A stretch of DNA of 64,000 bases from Desulfopila aestuarii DSM 18488 (GCF_900143695.1 NZ_FRFE01000023.1:27743-91742), one strand, 5' to 3'; positions 16,826 through 25,604 are shown, counted from the first letter of the stretch. A program made the numbers and translations. The notes: generated from the sequence alone by a model not told the origin.

Positions 16826-18070
16826 TTACAAAAAGAGGGGGACGATGTGGCGTTCATACAAATTGTTGGTGACGTGTCGTGCGACAATATCTGTGTTTAC
16901 TTCCAAAGCCTGCAAATATGTCTGACCGAGTTCAGCGGCCACTTTGTATCCCACATGCAGCAATTGGCGGATGTTGGCATTGTAGTCGGGGGAACGCTGA
17001 TCATGCTGGATGGCTCGAGACATCTGCATGTTGGTCCAGGAGTCGACAGAATCAGGCGAAGGCAGGGCTTCTCTGTCAATATCAATCACCGTGGCGTAGG
17101 GTTTACATAATTCCTCAAACCTTCCATATGCCTGGCGATAAATATTCTTCACCATGACAAGCGAATCTCCACCGGCCTCAGCCAATCCAATCAGTTCCTC
17201 AAGCCAGGTTGTTCCGGCAGTCTTGATATGTACGCCTGACGAGTGGCGTTCGATGGCGGTCCTGATTCCCTGATAGATCGAAAACTTATCACTGCCACTG
17301 TGGACACTGAGCTTTAAATCAGGTGGAAGGTGAAAAAGATTGATCGCCTTTTTTATGACACAGACATCGTCGCTGAATTCGCGGTTGAATTGAGCAACAT
17401 TGCCCTGATACTCAACACCTTTGTTGAAACGGCCGGTGAATTTTGGGGCTATTGTCTGAACAGGAACATTGTATTTGCTGAGTGCAGCAAGAATGAAAAA
17501 AAGTTCCTCGGGCGTCTGGGGAGTTGAGGTTTCATCCATTGACACTTCAGTGATGAAATTCCCAACTCCTTTTGCGGTAGCGATGTGACGGTAGATACGA
17601 GCAGCCTGTTGTGCAGCGTGGAGGTATTTTTCACCGATGTTAAGAAGTTTTTCAATGGTGATGGTGAGCGGCCCGGCGATTCCTTCAATGTGCAGTTGTC
17701 CGATATAGGGAGAAAATGAATCGATAAAGGCCGACAGGTCTGATTCTTTTGGTTTTACCCCTATGTAGTCAGCGACATCAATGGTGAAGAAATCACTGTA
17801 TTCAAGAAATTCATCCACATTGTGGAGATTGATATGGTCGGCATCAACATGATACTTCCCTTTCCAGCCGGCAGCCCGTACGGCTTCGTCGGCCTCCCGG
17901 CGTAAGTCCCGCTGGGTGGTGCCGACAATCGAATGTTCGCGAAACGATTTATTCCAGACGATGGCGAGTTCAACTCCAGCCGCTTCTGCTTTGCGGATGG
18001 CCTCGAGTTGGGCAATGCCTTGCATGCCAAACCGGTCACCTGTTCCAAATGAATATTTCGACAGTTGCAT
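16826..18070 (-). CDS. uxaE: Tagaturonate epimerase
   Basis: 414 residues. The sequence follows the UxaE family (tagaturonate/fructuronate epimerase, first described in Thermotoga): FGTGDRFGMQGIAQLEAI at the N terminus, KYHVDADHINLHNVDEF with the His/Asp cluster expected for metal binding, and SVHSGSDKFSIYQ in the C-terminal half. It interconverts D-tagaturonate and D-fructuronate, which links galacturonate and glucuronate breakdown. Here it lets glucuronate reach UxaB/UxaA without a mannonate dehydratase, or lets galacturonate reach the mannonate branch. Last gene of the operon that starts at 23665. Confidence 0.88.
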   Translation of the reverse strand: MQLSKYSFGTGDRFGMQGIAQLEAIRKAEAAGVELAIVWNKSFREHSIVGTTQRDLRREADEAVRAAGWKGKYHVDADHINLHNVDEFLEYSDFFTIDVADYIGVKPKESDLSAFIDSFSPYIGQLHIEGIAGPLTITIEKLLNIGEKYLHAAQQAARIYRHIATAKGVGNFITEVSMDETSTPQTPEELFFILAALSKYNVPVQTIAPKFTGRFNKGVEYQGNVAQFNREFSDDVCVIKKAINLFHLPPDLKLSVHSGSDKFSIYQGIRTAIERHSSGVHIKTAGTTWLEELIGLAEAGGDSLVMVKNIYRQAYGRFEELCKPYATVIDIDREALPSPDSVDSWTNMQMSRAIQHDQRSPDYNANIRQLLHVGYKVAAELGQTYLQALEVNTDIVARHVTNNLYERHIVPLFL

Positions 18071-18105
18071 CGTTGTCCCCTCTAGAAAAGGTGTTCATCA
18101 GTATT

Positions 18106-19560
18106 CTATTTATTGTAAGCCGTTGAGGTCGTATCGCCCCCTTCACCGGTCCAGTCAGTATGGAAAAATTCACCTCGAGGTTTGTCTACACGCTCATAGG
18201 TGTGAGCGCCGAAGTAGTCGCGTTGTGCCTGAAGAAGATTAGCAGGGAGTCGGGCTGTGCGCAGGCTGTCAAAGTAACTGAGGGCCGCTGAGAGGCAGGG
18301 GACGGGAATTCCCTGGCTCGTGGCAGTGGCTACCACAAGGCGAAGATCATTTTGGGTGCTGTTGACCTTGTCCATGAAGTAGGGGGCAAAGAGAAGATTT
18401 GGCAGAGTTTTATCCTGATGGTAGGCTTCGGCAATCCTGTCAAGAAATACTGACCTGATGATGCAGCCGCCACGCCAGATGCGGGCAATGGCAGCGTAAT
18501 CAAGGTTCCATCCGTGCTCTTCTGAGGCGCTGCGCATGAGATTATATCCCTGGGTGTAGGAGACGATCTTCGCACAATAGAGTGCTTTCCCAAGCGCGTT
18601 GATAAACGGCTCCTTTTCCCCTGAAAAAGAAGGGGTGGGGCCTGAAAGGATGGCGGCAGCCGTGGTGCGGGTTTCTTTTTGGGCGGAGATGCAGCGGGCA
18701 AAGACCGATTCGCTGATCAGGGAAAGCGGGATGCCTTGGTCAAGAGCCGCGTTTACCGTCCATTTACCGGTACCTTTTTGGCCTGCAGTGTCAAGAATCC
18801 GGTCGATCATCGGGGATCCGTCGAGGTCTTTGTAGGCGAGGATGTCTCGTGTTATATCGATGAGGTAGCTGCTCAATTCGCCATCGCTCCATTTGTGGAA
18901 CACCTGGTGCATATCGTCTGGCTTAAGGCCAAGAAGCTCTTTCATGATCTGGTAGGATTCACAGATGAGCTGCATATCGCCATATTCAATGCCGTTATGG
19001 ACCATTTTGACGAAATGGCCTGCGCCGTCCTTGCCCATCCAGGCGCAACAGGGTTCATTATTTCCCACTTTTGCGGAGATGGCGGTAAAGATCGGCTCGA
19101 CCGCGGGCCAGGCAGTAACTGAGCCTCCAGGCATGATCGAAGGGCCTTTCAGGGCTCCTTCTTCGCCCCCGGAGACACCTGTGCCGATAAAAAGCAGTCC
19201 TTTGCCTTCAAGCTCGGCTGATCGACGGATGGTATCGTGGTAATTGGAGTTGCCACCATCAATGATGATATCGCCTTCAGTTAGATAGGGGAGCAGTTGT
19301 CTGATAAAGTCATCGACGGCGCTACCGGCTTTCAGCATCATCAGGATCTTGCGGGGCCGTTCAAGTGTGGCGACAAATTGCTCGATAGTGTGATGGCCGC
19401 TGATCGATTTTCCCTGACCTCGGCCAGCAAGAAATTTATCGACTTTGCTGGTAGTGCGATTGTAAACCGCGACCGATATTCTTTTGTCGGCCATGTTCAG
19501 GACCAGGTTCTCGCCCATGACGGCGAGGCCGGCTACCCCTATCTGCGCTTGTTTATTCAT
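18106..19560 (-). CDS. gnd: 6-phosphogluconate dehydrogenase, decarboxylating
   Basis: 484 residues, the length of the long NADP-type enzyme. Motifs: GLAVMGENL (11-19) for the cofactor, DGGNSNY (101-107), GVSGGEEGALKGPSIMPGG (128-146), and KMVHNGIEYGDMQ (185-197) with catalytic Lys185 and Glu192. The C-terminal tail YFGAHTYER matches the substrate-closing region. It oxidises 6-phosphogluconate to ribulose 5-phosphate, CO2 and NADPH. Its ATG overlaps the gntK stop by 4 bases (ATGA), so kinase and dehydrogenase are coupled. Presence in a uronate operon is unusual and points to gluconate as an intermediate. Confidence 0.95.
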   Translation of the reverse strand: MNKQAQIGVAGLAVMGENLVLNMADKRISVAVYNRTTSKVDKFLAGRGQGKSISGHHTIEQFVATLERPRKILMMLKAGSAVDDFIRQLLPYLTEGDIIIDGGNSNYHDTIRRSAELEGKGLLFIGTGVSGGEEGALKGPSIMPGGSVTAWPAVEPIFTAISAKVGNNEPCCAWMGKDGAGHFVKMVHNGIEYGDMQLICESYQIMKELLGLKPDDMHQVFHKWSDGELSSYLIDITRDILAYKDLDGSPMIDRILDTAGQKGTGKWTVNAALDQGIPLSLISESVFARCISAQKETRTTAAAILSGPTPSFSGEKEPFINALGKALYCAKIVSYTQGYNLMRSASEEHGWNLDYAAIARIWRGGCIIRSVFLDRIAEAYHQDKTLPNLLFAPYFMDKVNSTQNDLRLVVATATSQGIPVPCLSAALSYFDSLRTARLPANLLQAQRDYFGAHTYERVDKPRGEFFHTDWTGEGGDTTSTAYNK

Positions 19561-20060
19561 AATGCTGTACCTTTAAGTTCGCCCAGTCGGGCGATGATGT
19601 TGTCGCAAAGTGTCTCTGGATCGTGACTGATATCGATAATCACGCCGCCATCCGGTTCTTCCATGGTATCGAGCTGACTGGTCAGGAGATTTGTGTTCAT
19701 ATAATGGTTGCTACGTCGACTGAGTCGTTCCTCAAGCAGGTCATATGAGCCTTTGAGGTAAATCGAAATAACCTCTTGCTGGTCTATTCCAAGCAGGTCG
19801 CGATACCAGCCTTTAAGTGCCGAGCAGGCCAAAACAAGGTTCTGGCCTGCTTGCCTGCTAGTCTTGATGCGTCCCTGCAGTATTGTGAGCCAGCCAATGC
19901 GATCTTCATCCTCAAGGGGAGTCCCCGCCCGCATTTTGGCTATATTTTCGGGAGGGTGAAAGTCATCTGCATCGTCAAACCGATATCCGAGTTTATAGGC
20001 CAGCAGTTTTCCTATCGTTGTTTTCCCGCATCCCATGGGGCCGATCAGAACAAGGATCAC
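19557..20060 (-). CDS. gntK: Gluconokinase
   Basis: 167 residues from the GTG at 20060, which lies 4 bases after the uxaC stop and has GGGAG within the end of uxaC; a longer start at 20105 would overlap uxaC. Walker A GPMGCGKTT (7-15) is followed by FDDADDFHPPENIAKMRAGTPLEDEDR, the gluconokinase signature, and VLACSALKGWYRDLL. It phosphorylates D-gluconate to 6-phosphogluconate, which the overlapping gnd product then uses. No gluconate importer of the GntP/GntT type is seen, so gluconate is probably made inside the cell. Confidence 0.93.
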   Translation of the reverse strand: MILVLIGPMGCGKTTIGKLLAYKLGYRFDDADDFHPPENIAKMRAGTPLEDEDRIGWLTILQGRIKTSRQAGQNLVLACSALKGWYRDLLGIDQQEVISIYLKGSYDLLEERLSRRSNHYMNTNLLTSQLDTMEEPDGGVIIDISHDPETLCDNIIARLGELKGTAL

Positions 20061-20064
20061 GGTA

Positions 20065-21486
20065 TTACTCTCCCTCAGGGTCGATACCGAAGTAGTTGAC
20101 CGCATTGCGGTAACAGATATCCTGAACAGTATTGCCGATCAGCTCAAAGTCTGCCGGCAGTTCGCCGTTTTCAATGTCGTTGCCGAACAGGTTGCAGAGT
20201 ATCCTGCGGAAATATTCATGACGAGGATAGGACAAAAAGCTGCGAGAATCTGTCAGCATACCGACAAAACGGGAGAGCAGGCCCATGGTTGAGAGGGCAT
20301 TCATCTGTCGTTCCATGCCGTCTTTCTGGTCGTTAAACCACCAGCCTGATCCAAACTGCATTTTTCCAGGGATCCTGCCGTCCTGGAAATTGCCGATCAG
20401 GGTAGCTATCATCTCATTATCGCGAGGATTAAGGATATAGAGAATGGTTTTGCTCAATTGATCTCCAGAGTCGAGTCTGTCCAGAAACCGGTTGAGACTT
20501 CTTGCCATGGTGAAGTCGCCGATTGAGTCGTAGCCTGTGTCGGGGCCAAGATTTGTGAAGGCGCGAGTGTTGTTATTGCGCAGAGTGCCAAAGTGAAACT
20601 GCTGCGTCCAGCCGCGTTCATGATCCATGACGGCAAACTCGAACAGCATTGCCGATTTGAAAGCGAGGCTTTCCTGCTGGCTGAGTTGTTTTCCAGAACG
20701 AATCTTTGCAAATATCGCAGTTGCTTCCGTCTCTGTGTATTCCTCGGCGTAGGGTTCTTCTATGCCGTGGTCGGAGAGGCGACAGCCCATCTCATGAAAA
20801 AAATTATGCCGTTCTCTGAGGCTTTCGTGAAAATCAGTGTAGCTGGTAATATCGCGTCCGGTGCAGGCAGCCAGGCGGTCCACCCACTGGTTAAAGATTG
20901 CAGGATCCTCGGTAGCCATGGCCCGGTCTGGTCGCCAGGTTGGCAGGACCCTGGTCGGGCAGTCTTTGTCGGCAGCGATCTTTTGATGGTGCTCGAGGCT
21001 GTCGAGAGGATCGTCGGTGGTGCAGACCACTTTGACCTTCATCTGTTTCAGTAATCCCTGGGTGGAAAAATTCTCCTGCTGCAGCATCTCCGAGCATTTT
21101 TCATAAATTGTGTCTGCTGTTGCCGGAGAGAGCAGGGTGTCGGTGATGCCGAAAGGGTGCTTCAGCTCAAGGTGGGTCCAGTGGTAGAGCGGATTGCGCA
21201 GGGTTTTAGGAACGGTGGCTGCCCAGGCACGGAATTTCTCTTTATCAGAGGCCGAGCCGGTTATGTACGTTTCATCAACGCCATTGGCTCGCATCGCCCG
21301 CCATTTATAATGATCTCCATGGAGCCAGATGGCGGTCAGGTTGGCAAATTTTTTATTTTCAGCGATTTCTGCTACGGGAAGATGGCAGTGGTAATCAAAA
21401 ATGGGCATGTCGGCGGCGTAATCGTGATACAGCCGTTCGGCGCTTTTGGTTTGCAGAAGGAAATTTTCAGACAGAAACGGTTTCAT
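20065..21486 (-). CDS. uxaC: Uronate isomerase
   Basis: 473 residues, usual for UxaC. Amidohydrolase-type barrel with YHDYAADMPIFDYHCHLP near the N terminus (metal-binding HxH), CTTDDPLDSLEHH, QFHFGTLRNNN and SYPRHEYFRRILCNLFG near the C terminus. It isomerises D-glucuronate to D-fructuronate and D-galacturonate to D-tagaturonate, the entry step for free uronates. Preceded by the LarA homologue (93-base gap) and followed after 4 bases by gntK. Confidence 0.95.
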   Translation of the reverse strand: MKPFLSENFLLQTKSAERLYHDYAADMPIFDYHCHLPVAEIAENKKFANLTAIWLHGDHYKWRAMRANGVDETYITGSASDKEKFRAWAATVPKTLRNPLYHWTHLELKHPFGITDTLLSPATADTIYEKCSEMLQQENFSTQGLLKQMKVKVVCTTDDPLDSLEHHQKIAADKDCPTRVLPTWRPDRAMATEDPAIFNQWVDRLAACTGRDITSYTDFHESLRERHNFFHEMGCRLSDHGIEEPYAEEYTETEATAIFAKIRSGKQLSQQESLAFKSAMLFEFAVMDHERGWTQQFHFGTLRNNNTRAFTNLGPDTGYDSIGDFTMARSLNRFLDRLDSGDQLSKTILYILNPRDNEMIATLIGNFQDGRIPGKMQFGSGWWFNDQKDGMERQMNALSTMGLLSRFVGMLTDSRSFLSYPRHEYFRRILCNLFGNDIENGELPADFELIGNTVQDICYRNAVNYFGIDPEGE

Positions 21487-21579
21487 AGTACTCTCTCAAA
21501 ATCTGTGGAGATGTTGGCTTTACAGAAAATATGGTGGCCAGCTTAATGGTAGAATCTCGCCTTTATGTGTTTGCATGTG

Positions 21580-22833
21580 TCATGTTTTGAGGCGATGAAG
21601 AATTTCTCCAGCCTTTTCCACAAACAGCACACCTTCGTCTTCGCGGTTACGATAATCGTCAGGATTCACAGTGGCAGGATCGAGATAACCGAGACTGATT
21701 TTACGACACATCTCAGGAGAAATGGCCGACGCCAGTATTACGTCAATACGCGGTTTTTCTCGGCCATGCTCCATGGTGCCGATGCCACGGACGTGCGTGG
21801 AATGGGCAAGTACTCCTCTGGGGATGTTGGTGAACCGCTCGGGAGTTTCCAGGAAATAGTCACGTACATGGTAGCCAATCTGTTCCATGTATTTGCCCCA
21901 GGTGCGTGACACTTCGGTGATATGCGGGGCATATATTATCAGTCGGCCGTTATCTGCTACTACCTGTTCTAGCTTGTACATCACCTTGCCGCCAGTCCAG
22001 ATCTCGTCGTACATTGGCGGGCACACACCGAAGACGGTGTGATACGGGGCATCTTTCCATATGACATGGACCTGTTCCGAGAGGTCGGCAGCCTTGGACC
22101 AGGCCTCGCGATAATCGCCACTGTAGAGTCCGTACAATTCCTGGCGTGACTTGACCACCATTGCCAGACAGTGGATCGGGACGTTGATAAACTGCATGGC
22201 GCGGTTGATCATTTCGCGAACCGGGGTGTGCTTGATACCGATGGTTCCCGGGCAGGTGACAACTGCGCCCAACCAATGAAATGAATGGAGAAATTCACCA
22301 CCGGAGATGCCGGGGAAGAGATATTTAGCGCCACCTGAGTACCCTACAACCTCATGCGGGAAGACCGGGCCGAGGATGAGGATGAAATCGTATTCAAAAA
22401 TGGCTCTATTGATATCTACGGGTACACGCTCGCTTAGCCTGCCCTCAGAAAGCTCCTCGATTTCGTTCGCCTCTATCCAGCCGACCCGCTTGAGGGTGTC
22501 TGGGAGATCCCAGCGATGATTGAGAAAACGAGTATTTTTGTATCGACTTGAACGTTCGGCTTCGGAGATGCCGTAAAGGGCAAGAATCCGCTCTTCGGAT
22601 AGTGGTGTGTGCGTGCCGAGAGCGACCATGAAATCAAGGGTGTCAGTCTGGCCCCCAACAATTTCCTGCAGGGTGGAAATCAACAGTGGCAGGGGGCATG
22701 TTCTGGTCGTGTCCGGGGTCAGAACCAGAACACGTTTACCACTGTAAAGTGAGGAGGGAGTGGTGCGAGTGATGATCTCTCTGATCTCTTCTTTGCTGAG
22801 AGCCGCATTGGGCGAGCCTTTACCGGAAGCCAT
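21580..22833 (-). CDS. LarA-family nickel-pincer-dependent racemase/epimerase, probable gluconate/mannonate 2-epimerase
   Basis: 417 residues from the ATG at 22833; an in-frame ATG at 22878 would overlap the SDR gene. The LarA active site is complete: PDTTRT (Asp41, Arg44, Thr45), GTH (His75), PHEVVGYSGGAK with His160 and cofactor-binding Lys170 exactly 10 residues apart, and His186, 16 residues later, as the nickel ligand. LarA enzymes use a nickel-pincer nucleotide to racemise or epimerise 2-hydroxy acids; a gluconate 2-epimerase is among the characterised homologues as I recall. D-mannonate and D-gluconate are C2 epimers. With mannonate-type SDR before it and gluconokinase after it, C2 epimerisation of mannonate to gluconate is the best guess. 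LarB/C/E cofactor genes are not in the window. Confidence 0.85.
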   Translation of the reverse strand: MASGKGSPNAALSKEEIREIITRTTPSSLYSGKRVLVLTPDTTRTCPLPLLISTLQEIVGGQTDTLDFMVALGTHTPLSEERILALYGISEAERSSRYKNTRFLNHRWDLPDTLKRVGWIEANEIEELSEGRLSERVPVDINRAIFEYDFILILGPVFPHEVVGYSGGAKYLFPGISGGEFLHSFHWLGAVVTCPGTIGIKHTPVREMINRAMQFINVPIHCLAMVVKSRQELYGLYSGDYREAWSKAADLSEQVHVIWKDAPYHTVFGVCPPMYDEIWTGGKVMYKLEQVVADNGRLIIYAPHITEVSRTWGKYMEQIGYHVRDYFLETPERFTNIPRGVLAHSTHVRGIGTMEHGREKPRIDVILASAISPEMCRKISLGYLDPATVNPDDYRNREDEGVLFVEKAGEILHRLKT

Positions 22834-22849
22834 AGTTCTGCCGTTTGCC

Positions 22850-23665
22850 TCAAATATTATGAACGAGATAACCGCCATCTACCGGGATCGAAACTCCGGT
22901 CACAAAGCCGGAGGCCCTGGAGCTGGCAAGAAAGATTGTAGCTCCAGCTAACTCAGAGACATCTCCAAAACGTTTGAAAGGCGTTCGGGAGATGACTGAT
23001 TGGCCTCTGGCCGTGTACTCTCCTGTTTTTTCATCGATGAGCAGCGCCTTATTCTGTTTGCCGATGAAAAAGCCGGGGGCGATCGCATTAACCCGTATAC
23101 CGTACTCGGCGAATTCGTTGGCACTTGCCATGGTCAGGTTGAGGGTTGCGGCTTTGGCAGCATCGTAGGCCCATACTCCAGAGAGGGGATTGTATGAGGT
23201 CATGGAGGTCAGGTTGATAATGCTTCCCTGAATCTTTTTTTCAATCCAGTGTCGGCAGAAGAGTTTGGTCGTAACAACCAGTCCGGCGAGAAGGTTCATG
23301 TCCAGGATATCCCTGAACTGATCGAGGTCAATATCGAGAAAAGGCGTTTTGCCTTTATTGCCCCCGACCCCGTTAATGAGAATTTCAGGAGTACTGAACT
23401 TCTTGGCGGATTGGTTGAAGGCATCGGCCACTGCTGTCTCTTTGCCGGTATCAAGCTGAATACCGTGCACCCGACTTTTCAGTTCGGGAAGGTCGTTGTA
23501 GCGGGCGAGAAAGGATGCGATCGATTCTTTGGTGCGGCTCCAGACGACGACGTTGGCGCCAGCTCGGAGAAGGGCATCGGACATCACGGTGCCGATAGCA
23601 CCGGCTCCTCCTGTGACCACGGCTGTTTTACCGGAAAGGCCAAACATCGATTCGAGGTAATCCAT
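22850..23665 (-). CDS. SDR oxidoreductase, D-mannonate oxidoreductase (fructuronate reductase) type
   Basis: 271 residues. SDR with TGGAGAIG (18-25), the catalytic Tyr167 and Lys171 (YDAAK), NAIAPGFFIGKQNKALL and VDGGYLVHNI. The IAPGFFxxxQNxxLL stretch and the overall length match the SDR-type mannonate oxidoreductase (YjmF/UxuB of Bacillus) rather than fatty-acid reductases. It should reduce D-fructuronate to D-mannonate. First gene of the operon that continues with the LarA homologue, uxaC, gntK, gnd and uxaE, and it has a near-consensus promoter upstream. Gluconate 5-dehydrogenase is the main alternative. Confidence 0.8.
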   Translation of the reverse strand: MDYLESMFGLSGKTAVVTGGAGAIGTVMSDALLRAGANVVVWSRTKESIASFLARYNDLPELKSRVHGIQLDTGKETAVADAFNQSAKKFSTPEILINGVGGNKGKTPFLDIDLDQFRDILDMNLLAGLVVTTKLFCRHWIEKKIQGSIINLTSMTSYNPLSGVWAYDAAKAATLNLTMASANEFAEYGIRVNAIAPGFFIGKQNKALLIDEKTGEYTARGQSVISRTPFKRFGDVSELAGATIFLASSRASGFVTGVSIPVDGGYLVHNI

Positions 23666-23740
23666 ACGTGCTCCTTGCTGCGTAAGCCATTAACAGAGAC
23701 TGGCCAGATAGATTGTTCACTGAATAAAGAATGATGTAAA

Positions 23741-23770
23741 ACTATAGAAAGGCGATGATGGTTTTGTCAA
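23741..23770 (-). promoter_or_regulatory. Promoter of the SDR-LarA-uxaC-gntK-gnd-uxaE operon
   Basis: Minus strand: -35 TTGACA (23765-23770), 18-base spacer, -10 TATAGT (23741-23746). Transcription would start near 23734, about 70 bases before the SDR ATG. It faces away from the ROK gene promoter in the same 310-base gap. Confidence 0.65.
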
Positions 23771-23895
23771 GCGGTTTATTTGGTGAGCGAATAAACAGTA
23801 TTGTCTTTTCGGAGTTACTGCCTTAAGTTCTTGTAAAGTTATGTAAAAATATGAAAATGAATCGATATATTTTAACGGGATTGGTGGTTTATGTG

Positions 23896-23940
23896 TTGAC
23901 AGCTTCTCGTATTTTGTTAAATAATTTCGTCATGAAATTA
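23896..23940 (+). promoter_or_regulatory. Promoter and operator of the ROK regulator gene
   Basis: -35 TTGACA (23896-23901), 18-base spacer, -10 AATAAT (23920-23925). A perfect palindrome TAATTTCGTCATGAAATTA (23922-23940; 7-base arms, 5-base centre) overlaps the -10 and the expected start point. This is a typical repressor position, so autoregulation by the ROK protein is likely. A weaker TTGTAAAGTTATGTAAA is at 23831-23847. Confidence 0.7.
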
Positions 23941-23975
23941 ATATGTATTCATATATGCAGTTTTGGGGAGATGTC

Positions 23976-25184
23976 ATGGCTGTAGCAAACAGGGATTTGA
24001 TGCGGGCCATAAACCGCTTTGCCATACTCCACGCAATCCGTGATGCTGGAACTATCTCACGGGTAGACCTGTCACGTACTACCGGGCTGAGCCAGGCGAC
24101 AGTGACGTCTATTACTGCGGAGTTGTTGAAAGAGGAAATGCTGCTGGAGCAGGAAGGTGGAAAATCCATCGGTGGGCGCAAGCCGGTACCTCTTGCGGTT
24201 AATCCAAGGGGTGCATATTCAGTAGGTGTACATCTTTCGGTAGATAAGGTGTGTGTTGTCATCATGGACCTGCAGGCTACGATCTTGAGTAGCTACAGTA
24301 AAAATCTTAATCCGACCGATCTGAGCCTGGAAAACGTCATTGAGACCCTTATCGAAACGGTGCAGGCCTGTCTCTGGAAAGCTGATTTTTCTAAAAGCCA
24401 GATCTCCGGTATTGGCGTAGCCATTCCTGGTTTGATCGATTCCCGGAACGGTTTTGTGCACTTTATTCCCAATTACGACTGGAAAAACGTAAATCTTGCC
24501 CAGATACTCGGTGAGCGGGTAGGTGTGCCTGTCTATGTGGAGAACAGCGCCAATACATTGGTGATATTTGAACAGTGGTTCGGGGTTGGTCGAGGTACCC
24601 ATAATTTTCTGCTGATAACAACCGAACATGGCATCGGTATGGGTATGGTTCTGGATGGCAAGATATTTCGTGGATTTCGTGGCATCGCCGGTGAGTTCGG
24701 GCATACTTTTGTCGCTGAAAACGGGCCACTTTGCCGTTGCGGTGAAACCGGTTGTCTTGAGGCCATCTGCGGAAATAATGCTATCATTCGGGACGCCCTT
24801 GAGGCAGCTCGTTGCGGTGAGTGGCAGCCCGAAGGGGGAAAGGTGGATATTGAAACAATTCTCGCTGCCGCCCGGGAAGGCAATGCTGCTCTAAGGGCAA
24901 TCTATCGCAAGGCCGGGCGTACATTGGGAATAGGGATCAGCAATATGCTGAAACTTTTTGATCCTGAGAAAATTATTATCTCAGGTAAAGGTGTGCTGGC
25001 TGGAGACCTCCTCCTCGGCCCGATGGCGGAGACCTTGCACCAGGATATTTCATTTGCCAGCAACGCCAGGACACAACTGTGTGTTCAGGAATGGCAACCG
25101 ACAAATTATGCACGGGGTGCGGGAGCCCTTGTATTGCAGGAAGTGTATCAATCTCCAGCAAACAGGGTTGTACCCATTATTTAA
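23976..25184 (+). CDS. ROK-family transcriptional regulator (NagC/XylR type)
   Basis: 402 residues from the ATG at 23976, with GGGGAG 6 nt upstream. The N-terminal MarR-like HTH spans about residues 10-65 (SRVDLSRTTGLSQATVTSI). It is followed by a ROK sugar-kinase-like domain with GIGVAIPGLID, the nucleotide/sugar-site stretch GIGMGMVLDG, GEFGHT, and the zinc motif CRCGETGCLEAICG. It probably controls the plus-strand genes kdgF and kduI and the divergent mannonate-branch operon, with a uronate-derived effector. A 19-bp palindrome in its own promoter supports autoregulation. Effector unknown. Confidence 0.88.
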   Translation: MAVANRDLMRAINRFAILHAIRDAGTISRVDLSRTTGLSQATVTSITAELLKEEMLLEQEGGKSIGGRKPVPLAVNPRGAYSVGVHLSVDKVCVVIMDLQATILSSYSKNLNPTDLSLENVIETLIETVQACLWKADFSKSQISGIGVAIPGLIDSRNGFVHFIPNYDWKNVNLAQILGERVGVPVYVENSANTLVIFEQWFGVGRGTHNFLLITTEHGIGMGMVLDGKIFRGFRGIAGEFGHTFVAENGPLCRCGETGCLEAICGNNAIIRDALEAARCGEWQPEGGKVDIETILAAAREGNAALRAIYRKAGRTLGIGISNMLKLFDPEKIIISGKGVLAGDLLLGPMAETLHQDISFASNARTQLCVQEWQPTNYARGAGALVLQEVYQSPANRVVPII

Positions 25185-25219
25185 TCCGGCATAGCAAAAA
25201 TTATGATGGAGGCGTATTC

Positions 25220-25555
25220 ATGGCTTTTCTAGAAGAGAATAACATTGCAAAGGAAGAGATAGGTCCTGGCCGCAAACGGTATCTTGGCTACACTGACAAA
25301 CTGATGATGGTGGTTATTGATTTTCATGACGGGCCGACGTCTGAACCAGATCCTCCTCACTCTCATCCGCACGAACAGGTATCCTATGTTGTCACTGGCG
25401 AGCTGATCGTACATATCGGTGAGGACTCAAAAAAGCTGAAGCCGGGAGACATGTTTACGGTGCCACCTGATATTCCCCATACTGTTCAGTTGTTGAGCGA
25501 GCATGTCAGGCTGGTGGATACTTTTACTCCGATTCGTGATGAATTTATTTCGTAA
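25220..25555 (+). CDS. kdgF: Cupin protein KdgF (unsaturated uronate ring-opening)
   Basis: 111 residues from the ATG at 25220 with GGAGG upstream. Small single cupin. PPHSHPHEQVSYVVTGE gives the metal ligands His47, His49 and Gln53, with His87 in IPPHT-like DIPHTV. The tail VDTFTPIRDEF holds Asp100, Phe102 and Arg106 with the spacing known from characterised KdgF. KdgF turns 4,5-unsaturated galacturonate/uronate into the linear ketone that KduI uses. It sits 35 bases after the ROK gene and 49 bases before kduI. A generic cupin is the only alternative. Confidence 0.88.
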   Translation: MAFLEENNIAKEEIGPGRKRYLGYTDKLMMVVIDFHDGPTSEPDPPHSHPHEQVSYVVTGELIVHIGEDSKKLKPGDMFTVPPDIPHTVQLLSEHVRLVDTFTPIRDEFIS

Positions 25556-25604
25556 TCACCTGATCACACCATTATCATTTTAGATACTTTATAAGGAGAA
25601 GCAC

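Noticed and set aside
23831..23847. TTGTAAAGTTATGTAAA as another RpiR site
   Set aside because: It matches only about 12 of 17 positions and is not placed over a -10.
25079..25219. Longer N terminus for KdgF
   Set aside because: It would lie inside the end of the ROK gene; the ATG at 25220 has GGAGG and gives the normal 111-residue KdgF.
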